A stretch of 64,000 bases of DNA from Cepaea nemoralis (GCA_014155875.1 JACEFZ010017646.1:442001-506000), one strand, 5' to 3'. Positions 9,935-21,578 are shown, numbered from the stretch's first letter. Translations and numbers: made by a program. Notes: a model not told the origin generated them from the sequence alone.

Positions 9935-11465
9935 AAGAACACATACATCAACGGGCTGCCTAAAAACCAAAGATGGCAAAATCATAATAGAAAAAGATCA
10001 GATTTTACATGCGTGGTCAGATTGTGTGAACGACCTTTATGATGATACAAGAGAAGAACAATATGATCATCGGAATAATAATGAAGGACCATCAGTTTTG
10101 AAGATGGAAGTTCAGAATGCTCTTAACCATATGAAAACTGGCACCGGGTACAGATAACATCACAATAGAAATGATCAAGACCTTAGAAGAATATGAAATA
10201 GACCAAGTCACTAGACTGCTGAACACAATATACGATACTGGAGATGTTTCTCCTGAATTATGTAATTGTATATTTATTGCAATCCCAAAGAAATCAGGAG
10301 CCTTGGACTGCGATCAACACCGAACAATTAGTATAATCAGCCAATTCACGAAAATTCTGCTGAGAATTATCATGCAAAGCGTTAGGAAGAAAATACAACC
10401 CGAAATCGAAGAACAATGTGGGTTTGTAGAAGGCAATGGCACAGTAAATGCTGTGTATATACTGAGAACGGTAATTGAACGTTCTACAGAAATAAACAAA
10501 GATCTATATCTTTGCTTTATTGACTACACAAAGGCTTTCGATAATGTGAGACCTGTCGGCATGATAAGAATTCTTGAAAATCTACAAATTGATGGGAAAG
10601 ACCTTAGACTTGTAAAAAACATATATTGAAAAAAACAAGGTGCCATCATAATTGATAACGATTTTGGTCAATATCAGCCTATTAAAAGAGGTGTGAGACA
10701 GGGATGTGTAATGTCTCCAGATCTTTTATCCCTGTACAGTGAAAATATTTTCAGAAATATAGAAGATATGGAAGGAATCAGCATCGGGGGACGATATATC
10801 AATAACATTAGATATGCAGATGATACAGTCTTGATTTCAGACAATGAACAGGACCTGCAAAATGTAATAGAAGCGGTTGTTGCACACAGTGAACAACTAG
10901 GGTTAGAACTGAATATTAAGAAGACACAGATTATGGTCGTCACTGGGAAGAAGGAAATACCACAATGTGATATACGAGTAAATATTCTTAAGCAAGTGAC
11001 ATCAATTGAAACGAGAAAAAGAGTGTTGAAGTGCTACATAGAACCTGTACTTTTGTATGGATGTGAAGCGTGGACAATGAGCAGTCAAGCTGAAAAAACA
11101 TCTGATGTCTGTGGGAACTTGGTTTCTGAGGAAAATGCAAAGAATACCATGGACAGACATAAAACCAATGAACACGTTCTTCAAGAAACAAATGAAGATC
11201 GTAAACTGATTAGAGTCATTAGGCGTAGACATCAAAATTTTGTTGGCATGTTATGAGAAGAAATGACTTGGGGAACTTGGTGACGACTGGCAAAATCGAA
11301 GGGAAGAGACCAAGGGGAAGACCGAGAAGTAAATACCTGGATGGCTTGGCCACGTGGCATGGTCGAGAAGGAACACGGAGCTGATCCACGACTCTGGCGA
11401 TCGAGTGAGATGGCAGATGACCGCCTACATGACTGCCCACGCTTATCGGCATGGCACATGATGGA
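9935..11465 (+). pseudogene. LINE family B: reverse transcriptase remnant
   Basis: Non-LTR retrotransposon ORF2, lacking the endonuclease. The RT domain can be read from about 10000: IPKKSGALDCDQHRTIS (fingers), FIDYTKAFDNV (motif A) at about 10519, GVRQGCVMSP (motif B) at about 10692 and the catalytic RYADDTVLIS (motif C) at about 10810. An in-frame TGA lies at 10627, and a frameshift lies near 10147. A deletion after about 10980 joins the RT to the C-terminal part (YGCEAWTMSS). A further frameshift at about 11256 precedes the GKRPRGRPRSKYLDG segment. The 3' end is near 'ggcatggcacatgatgg' at 11458. The copy is inactive. Fragments of the same family recur at 12.2, 12.45, 13.6, 20.3, 24.1 and 44.6 kb. 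Confidence 0.8.
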
Positions 11466-11860
11466 ACGATGGACCCATTCTACCTAGAAGGCACCAGGTT
11501 TGTGTTTCACTTCTTCTGGGTCCCACCTTTGACCTTTCAGACATGGGAGATCCTACCAGTGGTGCACGACCGTCGGTATAGCTTTCGGGGCCATTGAACA
11601 CTCAAGCACGGTTACCTTTGTAAGGTAAGTATACAACAGAGTGGATGATATTGATAACCGGACCAGAAAGCCTATAGGTTACGAACCCTCCTTCCCTTTC
11701 CCCCCCCCCCCCCCTTTCCTCCCGCTAACTCGTTCAGACATGCTTCTTTTGCCATTGTGGACTGTCAGAATGTTTTATAAAATAAGACGAGGGTGATATG
11801 GCCGCCTCCTCTTCCCCTGGTGAGTGGATCAGACGCAAAGCCTATTTGACAAGGGCGAAG
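11465..11860. other. No recognisable gene; C-rich runs
   Basis: Contains a run of about 14 C at 11701-11714 and no open frame with recognisable motifs. Confidence 0.4.
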
Positions 11861-11869
11861 AAAGTGCCA

Positions 11870-12410
11870 CAAGTTAAAAATCAGAAAAAGCAGACAGAAA
11901 CTGCCACAGCCTTGACTACATTTCAAAATGAGAAAACCTACTCACAACAAGAATATTTATAGCATTTACAATATGAGTATTTGTTATAACAAACGGCTGC
12001 AAATCCTGGACAATTAGTAACCTGGTGGGGAAAAAAAAGTCCATATTAACCTTGGAGATGTGGTTTTGTAGAAGAATGCTGAAAATTAATGGGACAGCCA
12101 AAATGAGCAATCGAGACTTTTGTAAGGAAGGCTGAGTCGCAAAGATAATGTATCATACACATCAGAAAGAGGCAGTCATAGTTTCTTTTGGCCACACATT
12201 ATGAGAAGACATAATTTGGATATGTTGTGACAACCGGAAAGATCTGCTGAAAGTGATGTAGAGGAAGACACCGTGAGAAGATTCGTGACAGTCTTGTGCC
12301 ATGGCACGGAAAGAAATCAACACACGAGTTGATCCATGCCGTCTGAGATCTTAATTTGTGGAAAGGCATAATCGCCCACGCCAGCCGGCAAAGCACTGGA
12401 TGATGATGAT
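11870..12410 (+). pseudogene. LINE family B, decayed 3' fragment
   Basis: From about 12190 the sequence follows the family B 3' end ('ttatgagaagacataatttg', 'tgacaaccggaaagatc', 'gttgatccatgccgtc') and finishes in a short (GAT) run at 12405. Upstream (11920-12180) the match is poor. All frames are broken. Confidence 0.5.
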
Positions 12411-12439
12411 AGCATTTATCATTATGATATATTCACAAA

Positions 12440-12895
12440 GTTGCCAGATGCAGTAAGAAAAAGAGTGTTTTAGTGCCATATATAACCCATACTGTTGTAT
12501 GCTTGTGAAACATGGACAATTAACAGACAAGCTAAGAACAATCTAAAGGCAGTGGAAATAAGGTTTTTGAGGATAATGCAAAGAATACCATGGACGGACA
12601 GAAAACCAAATGAAACAGTCCTTCAAGGGATAAATAGAAAACGGATATTGATTGGAGAAATTAGAAGTGGACAGTCAAGATTTTTAGACATGTTATGAGG
12701 AGAAATAGACTAAAATTTAGTGACAACTGGCACGCTTTATGGGAAGAGACAAGAGGAAGACAAAGGGATAAATACCTTGATGGTTTCTCAGCATAGCTTG
12801 GTCGGGACAAGAACACAGACTTGATTCCAGACTCTGGTGACCATGTGAGATGCCGAACCGCCATCGCCCACGCCTTTCGACATGACACTGATAAT
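12440..12895 (+). pseudogene. LINE family B, C-terminal fragment
   Basis: The plus-strand frame at 12495-12698 reads ACETWTINRQAKNNLKAVEI, then RIPWTDRKPNETVLQG, then IRSGQSRFLDML, the post-RT segment of LINE ORF2. A stop and frameshifts separate it from the GRPR-rich tail and the 3' end at 'cgacatgacactgataata'. The IRSGQSRFLDML codons are the source sequence of the 31-bp minisatellite at 4.5 kb. Confidence 0.7.
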
Positions 12896-12899
12896 AATA

Positions 12900-13255
12900 T
12901 ACACAGTTAGATCCTTTACAATAACTCAGAGTTCGTGCACTGTGCTGAGAACCTCCTTGTGGGATCTATGGGAGGGGACTGGACCACTTATTTAGAAATC
13001 CGTGTGCATTGAAATCAATTCTTAACCAAAACTAAACCAAACTGGTTATCATGCTGGTGATGATGATGATGTGTCGTGTGAAATAACGTTGACACTCTTT
13101 TCTCTCCACTGGTCTCAGTCTATTGTGTTCCCGACCAATTTATTATACTGCTGATGTTTAACCCATGCCAGCATGTAAGACAAATAATCAGCACTTTTCT
13201 AGGGTTGCCTCTGCCCTTTCAATTGCTGATCTTTTCAATCACAAAACTCCCTCCT
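12900..13255. other. No recognisable feature
   Basis: Mixed sequence with a short (GAT) run at about 13058-13071. I see no gene or repeat that I can name. Confidence 0.35.
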
Positions 13256-13259
13256 CTCA

Positions 13260-13570
13260 TTAAGTGAGTTGAGTTGACCTAAGAAACGACAACACTGCAC
13301 TCGGGACATTCCCTCACGCACTCCGTCCCCTCGTTCAAAAGCCAGCGAAGAGTCGTACTACTGATGGTTCCAACTGCCATCGGATTGAAAGTTCTAATGG
13401 TCTTTCCTCCCGTTTTGAGATCAATCCAGAGCCTCTGCCGATCCTCCGCCATATCACTCTCTCCACATACGGGTGCTCAGTCTGTTCCACCAATTTCTCC
13501 ACCTGGTCCCACAAGCATGCGACCACCTCGCATTATTAACCGAAGAAAACTGTTTGTATCTTTCAAATAA
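13260..13570 (-). repeat. Repeat E (coding-like, minus)
   Basis: Closely matches 56.71-56.96 kb. On the minus strand both copies can be read with HPYVERVIWRRIGRGSG and end with a CPEC motif, so the repeat probably derives from a retroelement ORF. The opposite end has 'gagttgagttgac', which in the other copy is expanded to a (GAGTT)n run. Confidence 0.5.
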
Positions 13571-13579
13571 TTCATCATC

Positions 13580-14225
13580 ATTATCATGTGCCATGCCGAT
13601 AAGCGTGGGTGGTCATGTTTCGCCATCTCACTCGATCACCAGAGTCATGGATCAATCAATGTTCTTGTCTCGACCATAACACATGGCCAAGCAATCAAAG
13701 TAATTTACTTCTCTTACTCTCAATATTTCCAGTTGTCACCAAGTTCTTCAATTTATTTCTTCTCATAACGTGACCAAACAATTATGACTGTTTACGTCTA
13801 ATTTCTCTTATCAGTTTACGATTTTCATTTGTTTCTTGTAGGACTTAGTCATTGGTTTTCCTGTCTGTCTATGGTATTCTTTACATTTTCCTCAGAAACC
13901 ACATTTCCACAGCCATCAGATGTTTTTCAGCCGGTTTGCTCATTGTCCACGCTTCACAGATCCATACAAAAGTTTCATCCATACATTGTTATGTGTAATG
14001 TTCTATTTTCACCGCCTTTTCCAGGTAATCGCTGTTCACTACGCTGGCATGATCATGATGGTAATTCAGTTTAAAACCAACCAGCATGTTTATCTACCTG
14101 CCATAATTCCCAGTTCCTCCACTATCTGCTTCCTCCAGCTTATTACATCATCCTCATATTCTCATATAAATCACACAGAATTGACATCAACCGACATCTT
14201 CCATTCCTTACCTGTAGCTTAAACA
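13580..14225 (-). pseudogene. LINE family B fragment (minus)
   Basis: The plus strand begins 'catgtgccatgccgataagc' and 'cactcgatcaccagagtcat', the reverse complement of the family B 3' end. Further on it contains the complement of the segments around ETNEDRK and YGCEAW (about 13830-13990), and then more decayed RT-distal sequence to about 14225. No long frame survives. Confidence 0.6.
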
Positions 14226-14527
14226 GCTCTGGAAATACGATACACCTACTTCGCGCCATTGTTTATGTAAAAGCACATAAAACACACGTGAACGGTGCAT
14301 CCGAGGAATGTTATGCGATTAAAATTAGCAACTTTCTATAAATGTCTGTCAGGCGACATTCCAGACTCCTCATAAATGTCTGCTATCCAAGACCAAGTTT
14401 ATTTCCTAAAGCCTAGTACAGAATGTCTAAGTTCGCTTGCAACTTAAGTGTGACATGGACGGTTTTACAGGCACCTTTTATGTTGAATTATGTTATCTGT
14501 CGGTTTTTAACTCCAGGTTACCGTATT
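14226..14527. other. No recognisable feature
   Basis: No motif or repeat that I recognise precedes the long trinucleotide microsatellite. Confidence 0.35.
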
Positions 14528-14528
14528 C

Positions 14529-14655
14529 TTCTTCTTCTTCTTCTTCTTCTTCTTCTTCTTCTTCTTCTTCTTCTTCTTCTTCTTCTTCTTCTTCTTCTTC
14601 TTCTTCTTCTTCTTCTTCTTCTTCTATGTGTGTGTGTGTGTGTGAGAGAGAGAGT
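14529..14655. repeat. (TTC)n / (TG)n / (AG)n compound microsatellite
   Basis: About 32 TTC triplets (14529-14624), then TG repeats and a short AG run. Poly-leucine, poly-serine and poly-glutamate frames across it (14423-14772) are artefacts of the repeat. Confidence 0.95.
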
Positions 14656-15620
14656 AAACGTAAATGCGGTGTGTCAGTATACAACAGAGCTGTCATATTA
14701 GCACCTTTCGGTCGACACATCCGACTTCTTCCGGCATTTGTTGACCGTGTTAGTCTTCCCAGTATTCACTGATAAGAGAACAAAAAAGTCAAAACAGTTA
14801 ATACAAGAATACTTAACTCGAGTTCTGAAATAGACTGCTATTCCAGTCTAGAGTTAAACATTCCCGCGTTTATCTGTGTATCATTGTTTTGTTTTTCATG
14901 TTCCTTGAGAACGACTTGGATCGAAACATTCGTCTGTATCTGTATGTCAACCCCAGCATATTTCCCTGGTTTGTGATTTACTTTGCAAATTTAAGTTCAG
15001 TAGTGTTCAATTGCTTACTTAACGACCGACACTCCTACCACTGTTAAAAATCAACACAAGGTGGATTGCTTCCAAATCGCCTTCATCTGATTTCAAACAC
15101 TGTAAGAAGGATTCGAATCGCGTTTGCTACTCCTTTACCACAGACGTCAACTGTTTTAAGCGGACTTAAAGCAGGCAGTTAGCTAATAATGTTATTCTCT
15201 CACGCTACCCCAAGTTCCGGTTCTGCGATGCGCATTTCATCTTTTGGCCATTTGCTTGTCGATTTCATCTCTTTCGGCGTCAGTGTTTACTCTTGACTTT
15301 CGTACTGTAGCTATTCCCCTGTCGATGCTTTAACTCTTTCGTGTTCGTATCGTTATATACACATTCATGCAACGAAAGCTGTAAAATAACGCCAATTAAC
15401 GCCCGTGTGTTGTCAGAGCCTCTATGGGAAGCAAAGATGAGTAACGCTGTAAGTTACCATCCATGTCGCGAGAGGCGACTAATGAAGGTTGGCATCGGGA
15501 CTGTCTACTTCCGTCCGTAGAAAAGCTTAGCTGCAAAATTCAATCAATTATCTATAAGTCTACAGGCGGCTTGGTGTGAGCTGCATGAGGGTCCATGCTC
15601 CTTTTGGGAGATGAAAAACA
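14656..15620. other. No recognisable gene
   Basis: Unique-looking sequence without open frames above background. The end (about 15400-15600) may be retroposon-derived ('gtccatgctccttttgggag') but I cannot assign it. Confidence 0.35.
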
Positions 15621-15621
15621 G

Positions 15622-15624
15622 AAT

Positions 15625-15662
<38 letters not shown>

Positions 15663-15664
15663 GA
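15622..15664. repeat. (AAC)n microsatellite
   Basis: About 13 AAC triplets at the 3' side of the repeat D copy that follows on the minus strand, so it probably extends that copy's tail. Confidence 0.9.
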
Positions 15665-15669
15665 ATAAA

Positions 15670-16060
15670 TGTTGTTAGTTTGTCATTATTTAGTCGCAGT
15701 TCCAACTTCACCTCAAAAGGTTGTCTCCATAATGCTCCGTTTTTGTGCCAATGAATATCACACAAAATGCTTTTTACTGCCCCATTGAAAAGTGGGACAG
15801 ACAGGAGTCTCGACAAACCAACACTCGCACAGCTATACTATGCATAAGACCGCTGCCAGTATGTCAGCACAAAGGTCCGAAACGAAATATACTGTTCGTC
15901 CTCGATGGAAGCGGCAGTAACTAGAAAACTATCAGCCACACATTTCTGCACAAGGAAAAACCCAGTTAGTTCAGAAAAGACAGGCCGTCGTTTTTCTGAA
16001 TATGCAGTTCACGATACAAACAACCGCGGACAGATGTAAAAGCACGCCACACGAAATCAC
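15670..16060 (-). repeat. Repeat D (minus)
   Basis: Reverse complement of most of 3480-3792: 'gtgggacagacaggagtctc' matches the complement of the other copy's 'gagactcctgtctgtttcac'. The tail region reads, on the minus strand, 'gcgactaaataatgacaaac', a diverged form of the (AACT) tail. Confidence 0.5.
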
Positions 16061-16144
16061 CAGCTCACAGGTTAAAAATATGCAACCAACAAACACATGT
16101 TATCTCTGCTAGGCATAGTGCCAAAATTGCAAAAGCTACATTTC

Positions 16145-16345
16145 CACAGGAACAAAATCAACAACAATGGCAACAACAAGAAGACGAATACAACCAAGAA
16201 CAAGAATAGTAACAAGATCAAGAATAGCAACAAGAGCACCAGCAACAAGAACAAGAATAGCAACAAAAACAAGAACAGCAACAAGAACAACAATAGCAAC
16301 AAAAACAACAATATCAACGAAGATAATACCTGAAACTATAACATT
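16145..16345. repeat. AAC/AAG-rich degenerate microsatellite
   Basis: An irregular array of 'aacaagaacaa' and 'agcaacaag' motifs. Overlapping long frames (Asn/Lys-rich, Thr/Arg-rich, Leu/Phe-rich) on both strands are products of base composition. Confidence 0.85.
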
Positions 16346-16399
16346 AAGACACACGAGAGTACGAAATGCAATGAATATTTTATGAAAAAAATTCTCAAG

Positions 16400-16840
16400 A
16401 GTCTTCACATACCGGTCTTGTTCTCGTCATTCGAGTCTCTGGTGTATAATACAGAAAGCGCGTAGGATGGAACATGAAGAAAGGAATTTACTGCTTAAAC
16501 ACAGATGTTTAATTAAATGTTACGTAATTTGTTGATCGCGTGGCACAGTTAACGCACGAATTCAAACGAAAAGGGACACCGCTTTCATAGAGAAATTAGA
16601 AACAACAAGAAGTATCTGTTTTTTTGTTTTTTTTTTTGGTGGGGTGGGGGGTGAGGGGGAGAGAACCCGAGGTCATTACATTAGCAAGAGAAATATATAT
16701 ACATGTATTGACACTCACTTACAGAAGTAGAGGAAAGAAGTAGAAATTAGAGTCACAATTGCAATATATCAAAAGTGAAAGCTAGTTGAAGAGCACAGAT
16801 TTCTTCAGCGTGACGTGTTTTTCATTTGGTCACGGTAGGT
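16400..16840. other. No recognisable gene
   Basis: Contains a T-run and G-rich stretch at 16619-16660. A B-box-like 'ggttcgaatcctgat' at about 16849 may be a residual tRNA-derived SINE head. Nothing else can be supported. Confidence 0.35.
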
Positions 16841-16867
16841 TCGAATCCTGATATAGTCGCCACTGTG

Positions 16868-17358
16868 ATGTGTGATGACTGGCACTTGGCCGTCTTGACA
16901 GACGATAGTTTGTAAGATGGAGTTATACCTCTCCATAACACAATGCCTGGGCTGAATTTAGAGACCATGTGTTGCCCATGCAGCATGATCCCTCTCTCGG
17001 CCTGTCTATTGTACTCCAGAGGAAAGGTAACACCAATAAATCTGGAACAAGGCAAGCTTCACAATCTGCCCGATCAGAAAAGCAATGCTCTAACTGTCCG
17101 CCTATCGGAGCTTCCATTGTAGACCAATTGCCGACCAAGGCTTAAGTCCTGGTCTGCTTTGTCATGACATGTAGTGTTTAGGTTGCATTTTTCTCGCACT
17201 AGGGTAAGGATTGTACATTCCCAGTTGTGCTCCTCTCTCCAAGCAGTTGGTACAATGTGGGGTGTCAGGTTTGGTGAGCGCCGTCCAACATTCGGCGCTA
17301 ACAGAAAGCAGGTAGTACCGTCTACTGTTATACGGTAGCTCAGTCATATCTGACGACC
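16868..17358. repeat. Repeat C, complete-looking copy
   Basis: About 490 bp. Begins 'actggcacttggccgtcttg', continues 'gcatgatccctctctcggcc' and ends 'gtcatatctgacgacctgac'. It is a direct repeat of 19.34-19.80 kb, with the minus-strand LINE lying between the two copies. Its first 40 bp equal the reverse complement of the LINE family A 3' end. Confidence 0.65.
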
Positions 17359-17359
17359 T

Positions 17360-19330
17360 GACACAGATATGTAAAATGGTCTACCATCTCTAGTTTGGCG
17401 TCGACAATAAAGATTGATGGTACCCCATGTGCACCTTGTGACATAATCTGTGTCTTCCTTTTGCTAATTGTTAAACCAAATTCAGAACAAGCATTGGAGA
17501 ATGCAGATAGTAGACATTGCAATTCTTCCTCAGAGTGGGTCGTAACTGCAGCATCATCTGAAAAAAGCAACTCTCTGATCAGTACCCTCCTAATTTTGGT
17601 CTTGGCCTTCAATCTCTGAGCATTGTAGAGGCCGCCATCTGAGTGTGAGTGAATGTATATACCACCTTCTGATCACGAAAGGCATATTTCAGTAGAAGTG
17701 AAAAGTATATTCCAAAGAGGGTAGGAGCTAGTACACAACCTTGCTTAACTCCACTCTTGATTTCAAACTCTTCAGAAGTTGCACCATCAAAATTGATTAT
17801 ACCCTTTATGCCTGTGTGTAACGATTCCACAATGGACAGAAGAGTTGGTGGGCAGCCAATCTTCTTTGGTGCCTTGAACAGACCCTCACGACTGACCAAA
17901 TCAAATGCCTTTGAGGTAGATGAAGGCAATAAACAGTGGTTGATTCTGTTCACGGCATTTTTCTTGCATTTGTCGCAATGAGAATATCAGATCAATGGTA
18001 GACCAGTTCTGTCGAAAGCCACACTGTGATTCGGGGTAGACTTGATCTCCTAGGACTTGAAGTCTGCGCAGATACTTTTCCAACAATACACAGAAGTGAG
18101 ATACCCCTATAGTTGTTGCAGTCGCTCCGATCGCCCTTGTTCTTGTACAGTGTTATGATGCTTGAATCTTTGAAATCCTGTGGGACTTGTCTTTCTCGCC
18201 AGCATAGCTCTATTAGCTGGTGGATCTGTAGAGTGAGTGTGTCTTGCCCACTCCTGATAACCTCTATTGGAATCCCATCCTTACCTGGAGCCTTGCCAGA
18301 TGCAAGTTCATTTATAGCACACTTAACTTCTGTTATGGTGGGAAGTGTGTCCAGGTGGTCAAGAGTTGGTAGAGCCTCTATGGCGTTGAGGGCATCATCC
18401 GCTAGTTTGGTCTCACTTGAGTAAAGCTCCAAATAGTGCTCTACCCATCTGTCCATCTGCTGTTTCTTATCAGTGATGATTTCTCCAGTCAAGGTTTTCA
18501 ATGGTGCACTTCTTTTGATCACTGGACCACAGGCTTTCTTTATTCCTTCATACATGCTTCTTATGTTTCTCTTATCACTTGCGATTTGAATGGACTCACA
18601 TAACTTGATCCAATAATCATTTTCACACTGCCTGGCAGTCTTTTACACATCCTTCCTAGCTTGCCTTAGCTCACTCAGAGTGTTACGCGTTGATCTTTCC
18701 TTGTTTCTTAAGAGAGCTATCTTCTTCTTATCAATCAAGGGCTGCAGAGTCTCGCTGTTTGCCGCAAACCAGTCCTGTCTCTTATGATCCACAGTGCCGT
18801 AAACCCCTACGGCAGTTTTATAAAGAGTTTCCTTAAGTTGACCCCACTTTTCATTCACTGTAGAATTTTCTGGTGTATCAGTGAAAGCGTCTTCAAGTTG
18901 CTGTTGAAACTGAAATCACTTTTCAAGATCGTGAGTGTTAATAATATTAATCCTGGGGCTAGATTTGTGTTTAGCTGCGTAGATTCTCTTTGGTCTCAGT
19001 CCAACTCTTGCAACAACCAAAGAATGATCTGTATCACAGTCAGCACTGTGGTAACTTCGAGTCAATGATATATGGTTCAGATGTTGTCTCCGTGTGATGA
19101 TGAAGTCCAGCTGGTGCCAATGGCCGGATCTTGGATGTTTCCATGTGACCTTATGCATCTCTTTTATTTTAAAAAAGGAGTTTGTAATACATGGGTCATT
19201 ACTGGTGCAATGTTCCAGCAGCCTTTGCCCATTTTCATTCATGCGACCGATGTTGTATTTTCCAAGGCACACTGGCCATGAACTAGAGTCCTTGTCCACA
19301 TGAGCATTGACATCACCGAGCATATAAATG
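17360..19330 (-). pseudogene. LINE family A: endonuclease-RT fragment (minus)
   Basis: Reading the minus strand from 19323: endonuclease C-terminal part with MLGDVNAHVD near the start and HQLDFIITRR (about 19120) and TDHSLVVARV motifs; a linker with DWFAANSETLQPLID (about 18740); then RT with ELASGKAPGKDGIPIEVI (about 18290), NNYRGISLL (about 18110), SKAFDLVSREGLF (motif A) and SGVKQGCVLAPTLF (motif B, about 17740), and FSDDAAVTTH (motif C, about 17560; FSDD where FADD or YADD is usual). It stops at LEMVDHFTY near 17360 where repeat C begins. Several frameshifts separate the pieces, so it is inactive. Both ends of the LINE are missing. Confidence 0.85.
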
Positions 19331-19334
19331 TAGT

Positions 19335-19797
19335 AAGACCAGGGATGGAGTTATTGCCTCTCCATAGCACAAAGCCTGGGCTAAAGTATAGAGATCACGT
19401 GTTGCCCATGCAGCATGATCCCTCTCTCGGCCTGCCTAGTTCACTCCAGAGGAAAGGTAACACCAATACATCTGGAACAAGACAAGATGCAGAAGCTGCC
19501 GGATCAGCAAAGCAATGCTCTAACTGTCCGCCTGTCGGAGCTTCGATCCTAGACCATCCGCCAACCAAGGCTTAGGGCCTGGTCTGCACTGCCATGACAT
19601 TTTGTCTGTAGCTTGCATTTCCTCGCACCAGGGTAAGGCTTGTACCCTCCCAATTGCGCTCTTCCGCCCGAAACCGTTGGCACAATGTGGGGTGTCGGGT
19701 TTGGTAAGCGCCGCCCAACATTCGGCGCTAACAGAAAGCAGGTAGTACCGTCTACTGTTATACAGTAGCTCAGTCATATCTGGCTAAGACCTGACAC
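19335..19797. repeat. Repeat C, second copy
   Basis: Direct copy of 16.90-17.36 kb, lacking the first ~40 bp. It starts 'ggatggagttattgcctctc' and ends 'agacctgacaccat', followed directly by an (AACT)n tract. Confidence 0.65.
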
Positions 19798-19808
19798 CAT
19801 AACTAACC

Positions 19809-19846
<38 letters not shown>

Positions 19847-19985
19847 CTAGCTAACTAACTAACTATCTAGCTAACTAACTATCTAACTAACTAACTAACT
19901 ATCTTACTATCTAACTAACTAGCTAACTAACTAACTAACTAGCTAACTAGCTAACTAACTAACTATCTAGCTAACTAACTAACTT
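19798..19985. repeat. (AACT)n microsatellite with ATCT/AGCT variants
   Basis: About 45 tetranucleotides with regular 'atctagct' interruptions. It follows repeat C and is probably an expanded retroposon tail. Confidence 0.9.
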
Positions 19986-20319
19986 ATGCTGTGTACGTGC
20001 CAGTTTTCTTCGATTGTCAGGTCTGGCAAAATGCCAATACTGTTCTTCTATTTCTTCTACTTTGATCACGATATTCTATCAATGTTTCTGTAACAATTAA
20101 GTTCACAAGACCCGATTTCCCCGTTTAGTGGTTGCAGAATTGTCCATGGCCCACATCCACATGTTCCCATAAAAGATCTGCATGTGAACATAAAAACATT
20201 TCAACCTTCTACATATTCCAACAATAACTGCGATGATGTACTTAGTACTTCAGCCAAAGTATCATATATTTCTTCACTTCCTAAGATATATAACTCTGCA
20301 GTATGTGTCCATAGCAGAC

Positions 20320-20612
20320 ATAAAAACCAATGACCAAGTCCTACAAGAAACAAATGATAATCCTAAACTGATTAGAAAGTTTACACGTAGACAGTCACGA
20401 TTTTTGGTCACGTTATGAGAATAAATAAATTGGAGAACTTGGTGACAACTGGCAAGGTCGAAGGGAAGAGAACAAAGGGAAGGCCGAGAAGTAAATACCT
20501 GGCTTGACCACGTGGCATGGTCGAGACACGAACGCTGAGCTGATCCACGACTCTGGTGATCGAGTGAGGTGGCGAAACATGACTGCCCACACTTATCGGC
20601 ATGGCACATGTT
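20320..20612 (+). pseudogene. LINE family B 3' fragment
   Basis: Starts in 'agacataaaaaccaatgacc' (KTNDQVLQETNDNPKLIR in frame), continues through 'ttatgagaataaataaattg' and 'aaggccgagaagtaaatacc', and ends 'cggcatggcacatgttgatg'. Very similar to 11.15-11.46 kb. Frames are broken after the first 30 codons. Confidence 0.7.
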
Positions 20613-21170
20613 GATGATGAACATGTACCCGATGAGATGCAGCGAAACATGCCAGGCAATAAATCGTGCAATATGTTGGTTATGGCGTCTGTGCTTAAAT
20701 TACTTTCATGTGTTTGCTGGTTTTGTGCCAAAGGCCCTTAACACTGGTTAACCCCATCCACACAGCGCAGGAGACAAATTCACAAAGACATTTTAACGAT
20801 GGCTGTCCACTTCAACCGCAGATCTAAACATTATAACTGTAGAAGAACTAGACATCCTTGGGGATATATGGTAGTCATATTACATCTCTGTGAAGTAATG
20901 TATGAATCAAATAACGTATGAAACAAATAACGTATGAAACAGTGGGTTTGTCCCTAAAGACTTATAATTATCAATGATTTTCGGAATTATAAAGAAATCA
21001 GGATTGACTGATTGTGAAAAAAACATAGGATATATAGTCTCATGAGTCGTATAATGGAAAGGTTATTGAGGACTGTCTTAAAACACAAAATAATAAGTAA
21101 TAAAATAATTGTATTTTGTGTTTATTCCCTTTTAACTCAAATGTAGTCCATACACGCTAATTCTAGTAGC
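20613..21170. other. Dispersed repeat (to 20.72 kb), then no recognisable feature
   Basis: 20620-20700 matches 725-800. A short tandem duplication of 'aacgtatgaaacaaat' is at about 20912-20940. The rest shows nothing that I can name. Confidence 0.35.
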
Positions 21171-21174
21171 ACTG

Positions 21175-21415
21175 CATTGAATTTTGCGTGTGGAATAGCT
21201 TCTCCTATGCTGATGCTCAGGTAGTGGGTTCAATTCGTACAAGGGTCAGTTTGACTAAAATGTTCACGTCTCTTCATTGACATGGGGGATTAAATTATTC
21301 AATACTTCAGAAGTCAGAGTGGGTTCCCCTGGTGGCGAGGGACACTGGTAATAGGGAAAGCTATTCCACACGTTAATCACTCTTGTCTGTGATGATCGTA
21401 CCCTTCCTATTCCAT
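21175..21415 (+). repeat. SINE-like repeat shared with 47.69 kb
   Basis: Contains a B-box-like 'gtgggttcaattcg' (about 21225) and 'cttcagaagtcagagtgggt', which is matched near 47715 ('cctcagaagtcagaatgggt') with similar following sequence. Probably a tRNA-derived SINE. No third copy seen. Confidence 0.4.
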
Positions 21416-21499
21416 GTGGTCGCGGGATCCGCATAAGTCAGGCGGGGAGTCTGACGATAGTGCACGCTTTACACAGGTCCGGACACTTGTGTTGACAGA

Positions 21500-21578
21500 T
21501 GTACACGCCCTACGGTTTAGGCGCGTACGAGGCCCTCACCTGTGGGACTTGGCTGAACGCCTCTAAGTCGGGTCCCTT
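21500..21578 (+). pseudogene. 28S rRNA-like segment
   Basis: 'ctgaacgcctctaagtc' at 21553-21569 is identical to a deeply conserved stretch near the 3' end of eukaryotic 28S rRNA, and the preceding 'ctgtgggactt' resembles the adjoining 28S 'ctgtgggatta'. Similarity fades upstream of about 21520 and downstream of about 21578. It lies about 450 bp before the LINE ORF1, so it may be part of that element's 5' region or an rDNA fragment captured with it. Compared with remembered rRNA sequence only. Confidence 0.55.

Noticed and set aside
14423..14772. Poly-Leu, poly-Ser and poly-Glu ORFs
   Set aside because: Translations of a (TTC)n microsatellite on the two strands.
19798..19985. Telomeric repeat (TTAGGG-like)
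   Set aside because: The unit is AACT with AGCT and ATCT variants, not a telomere motif.
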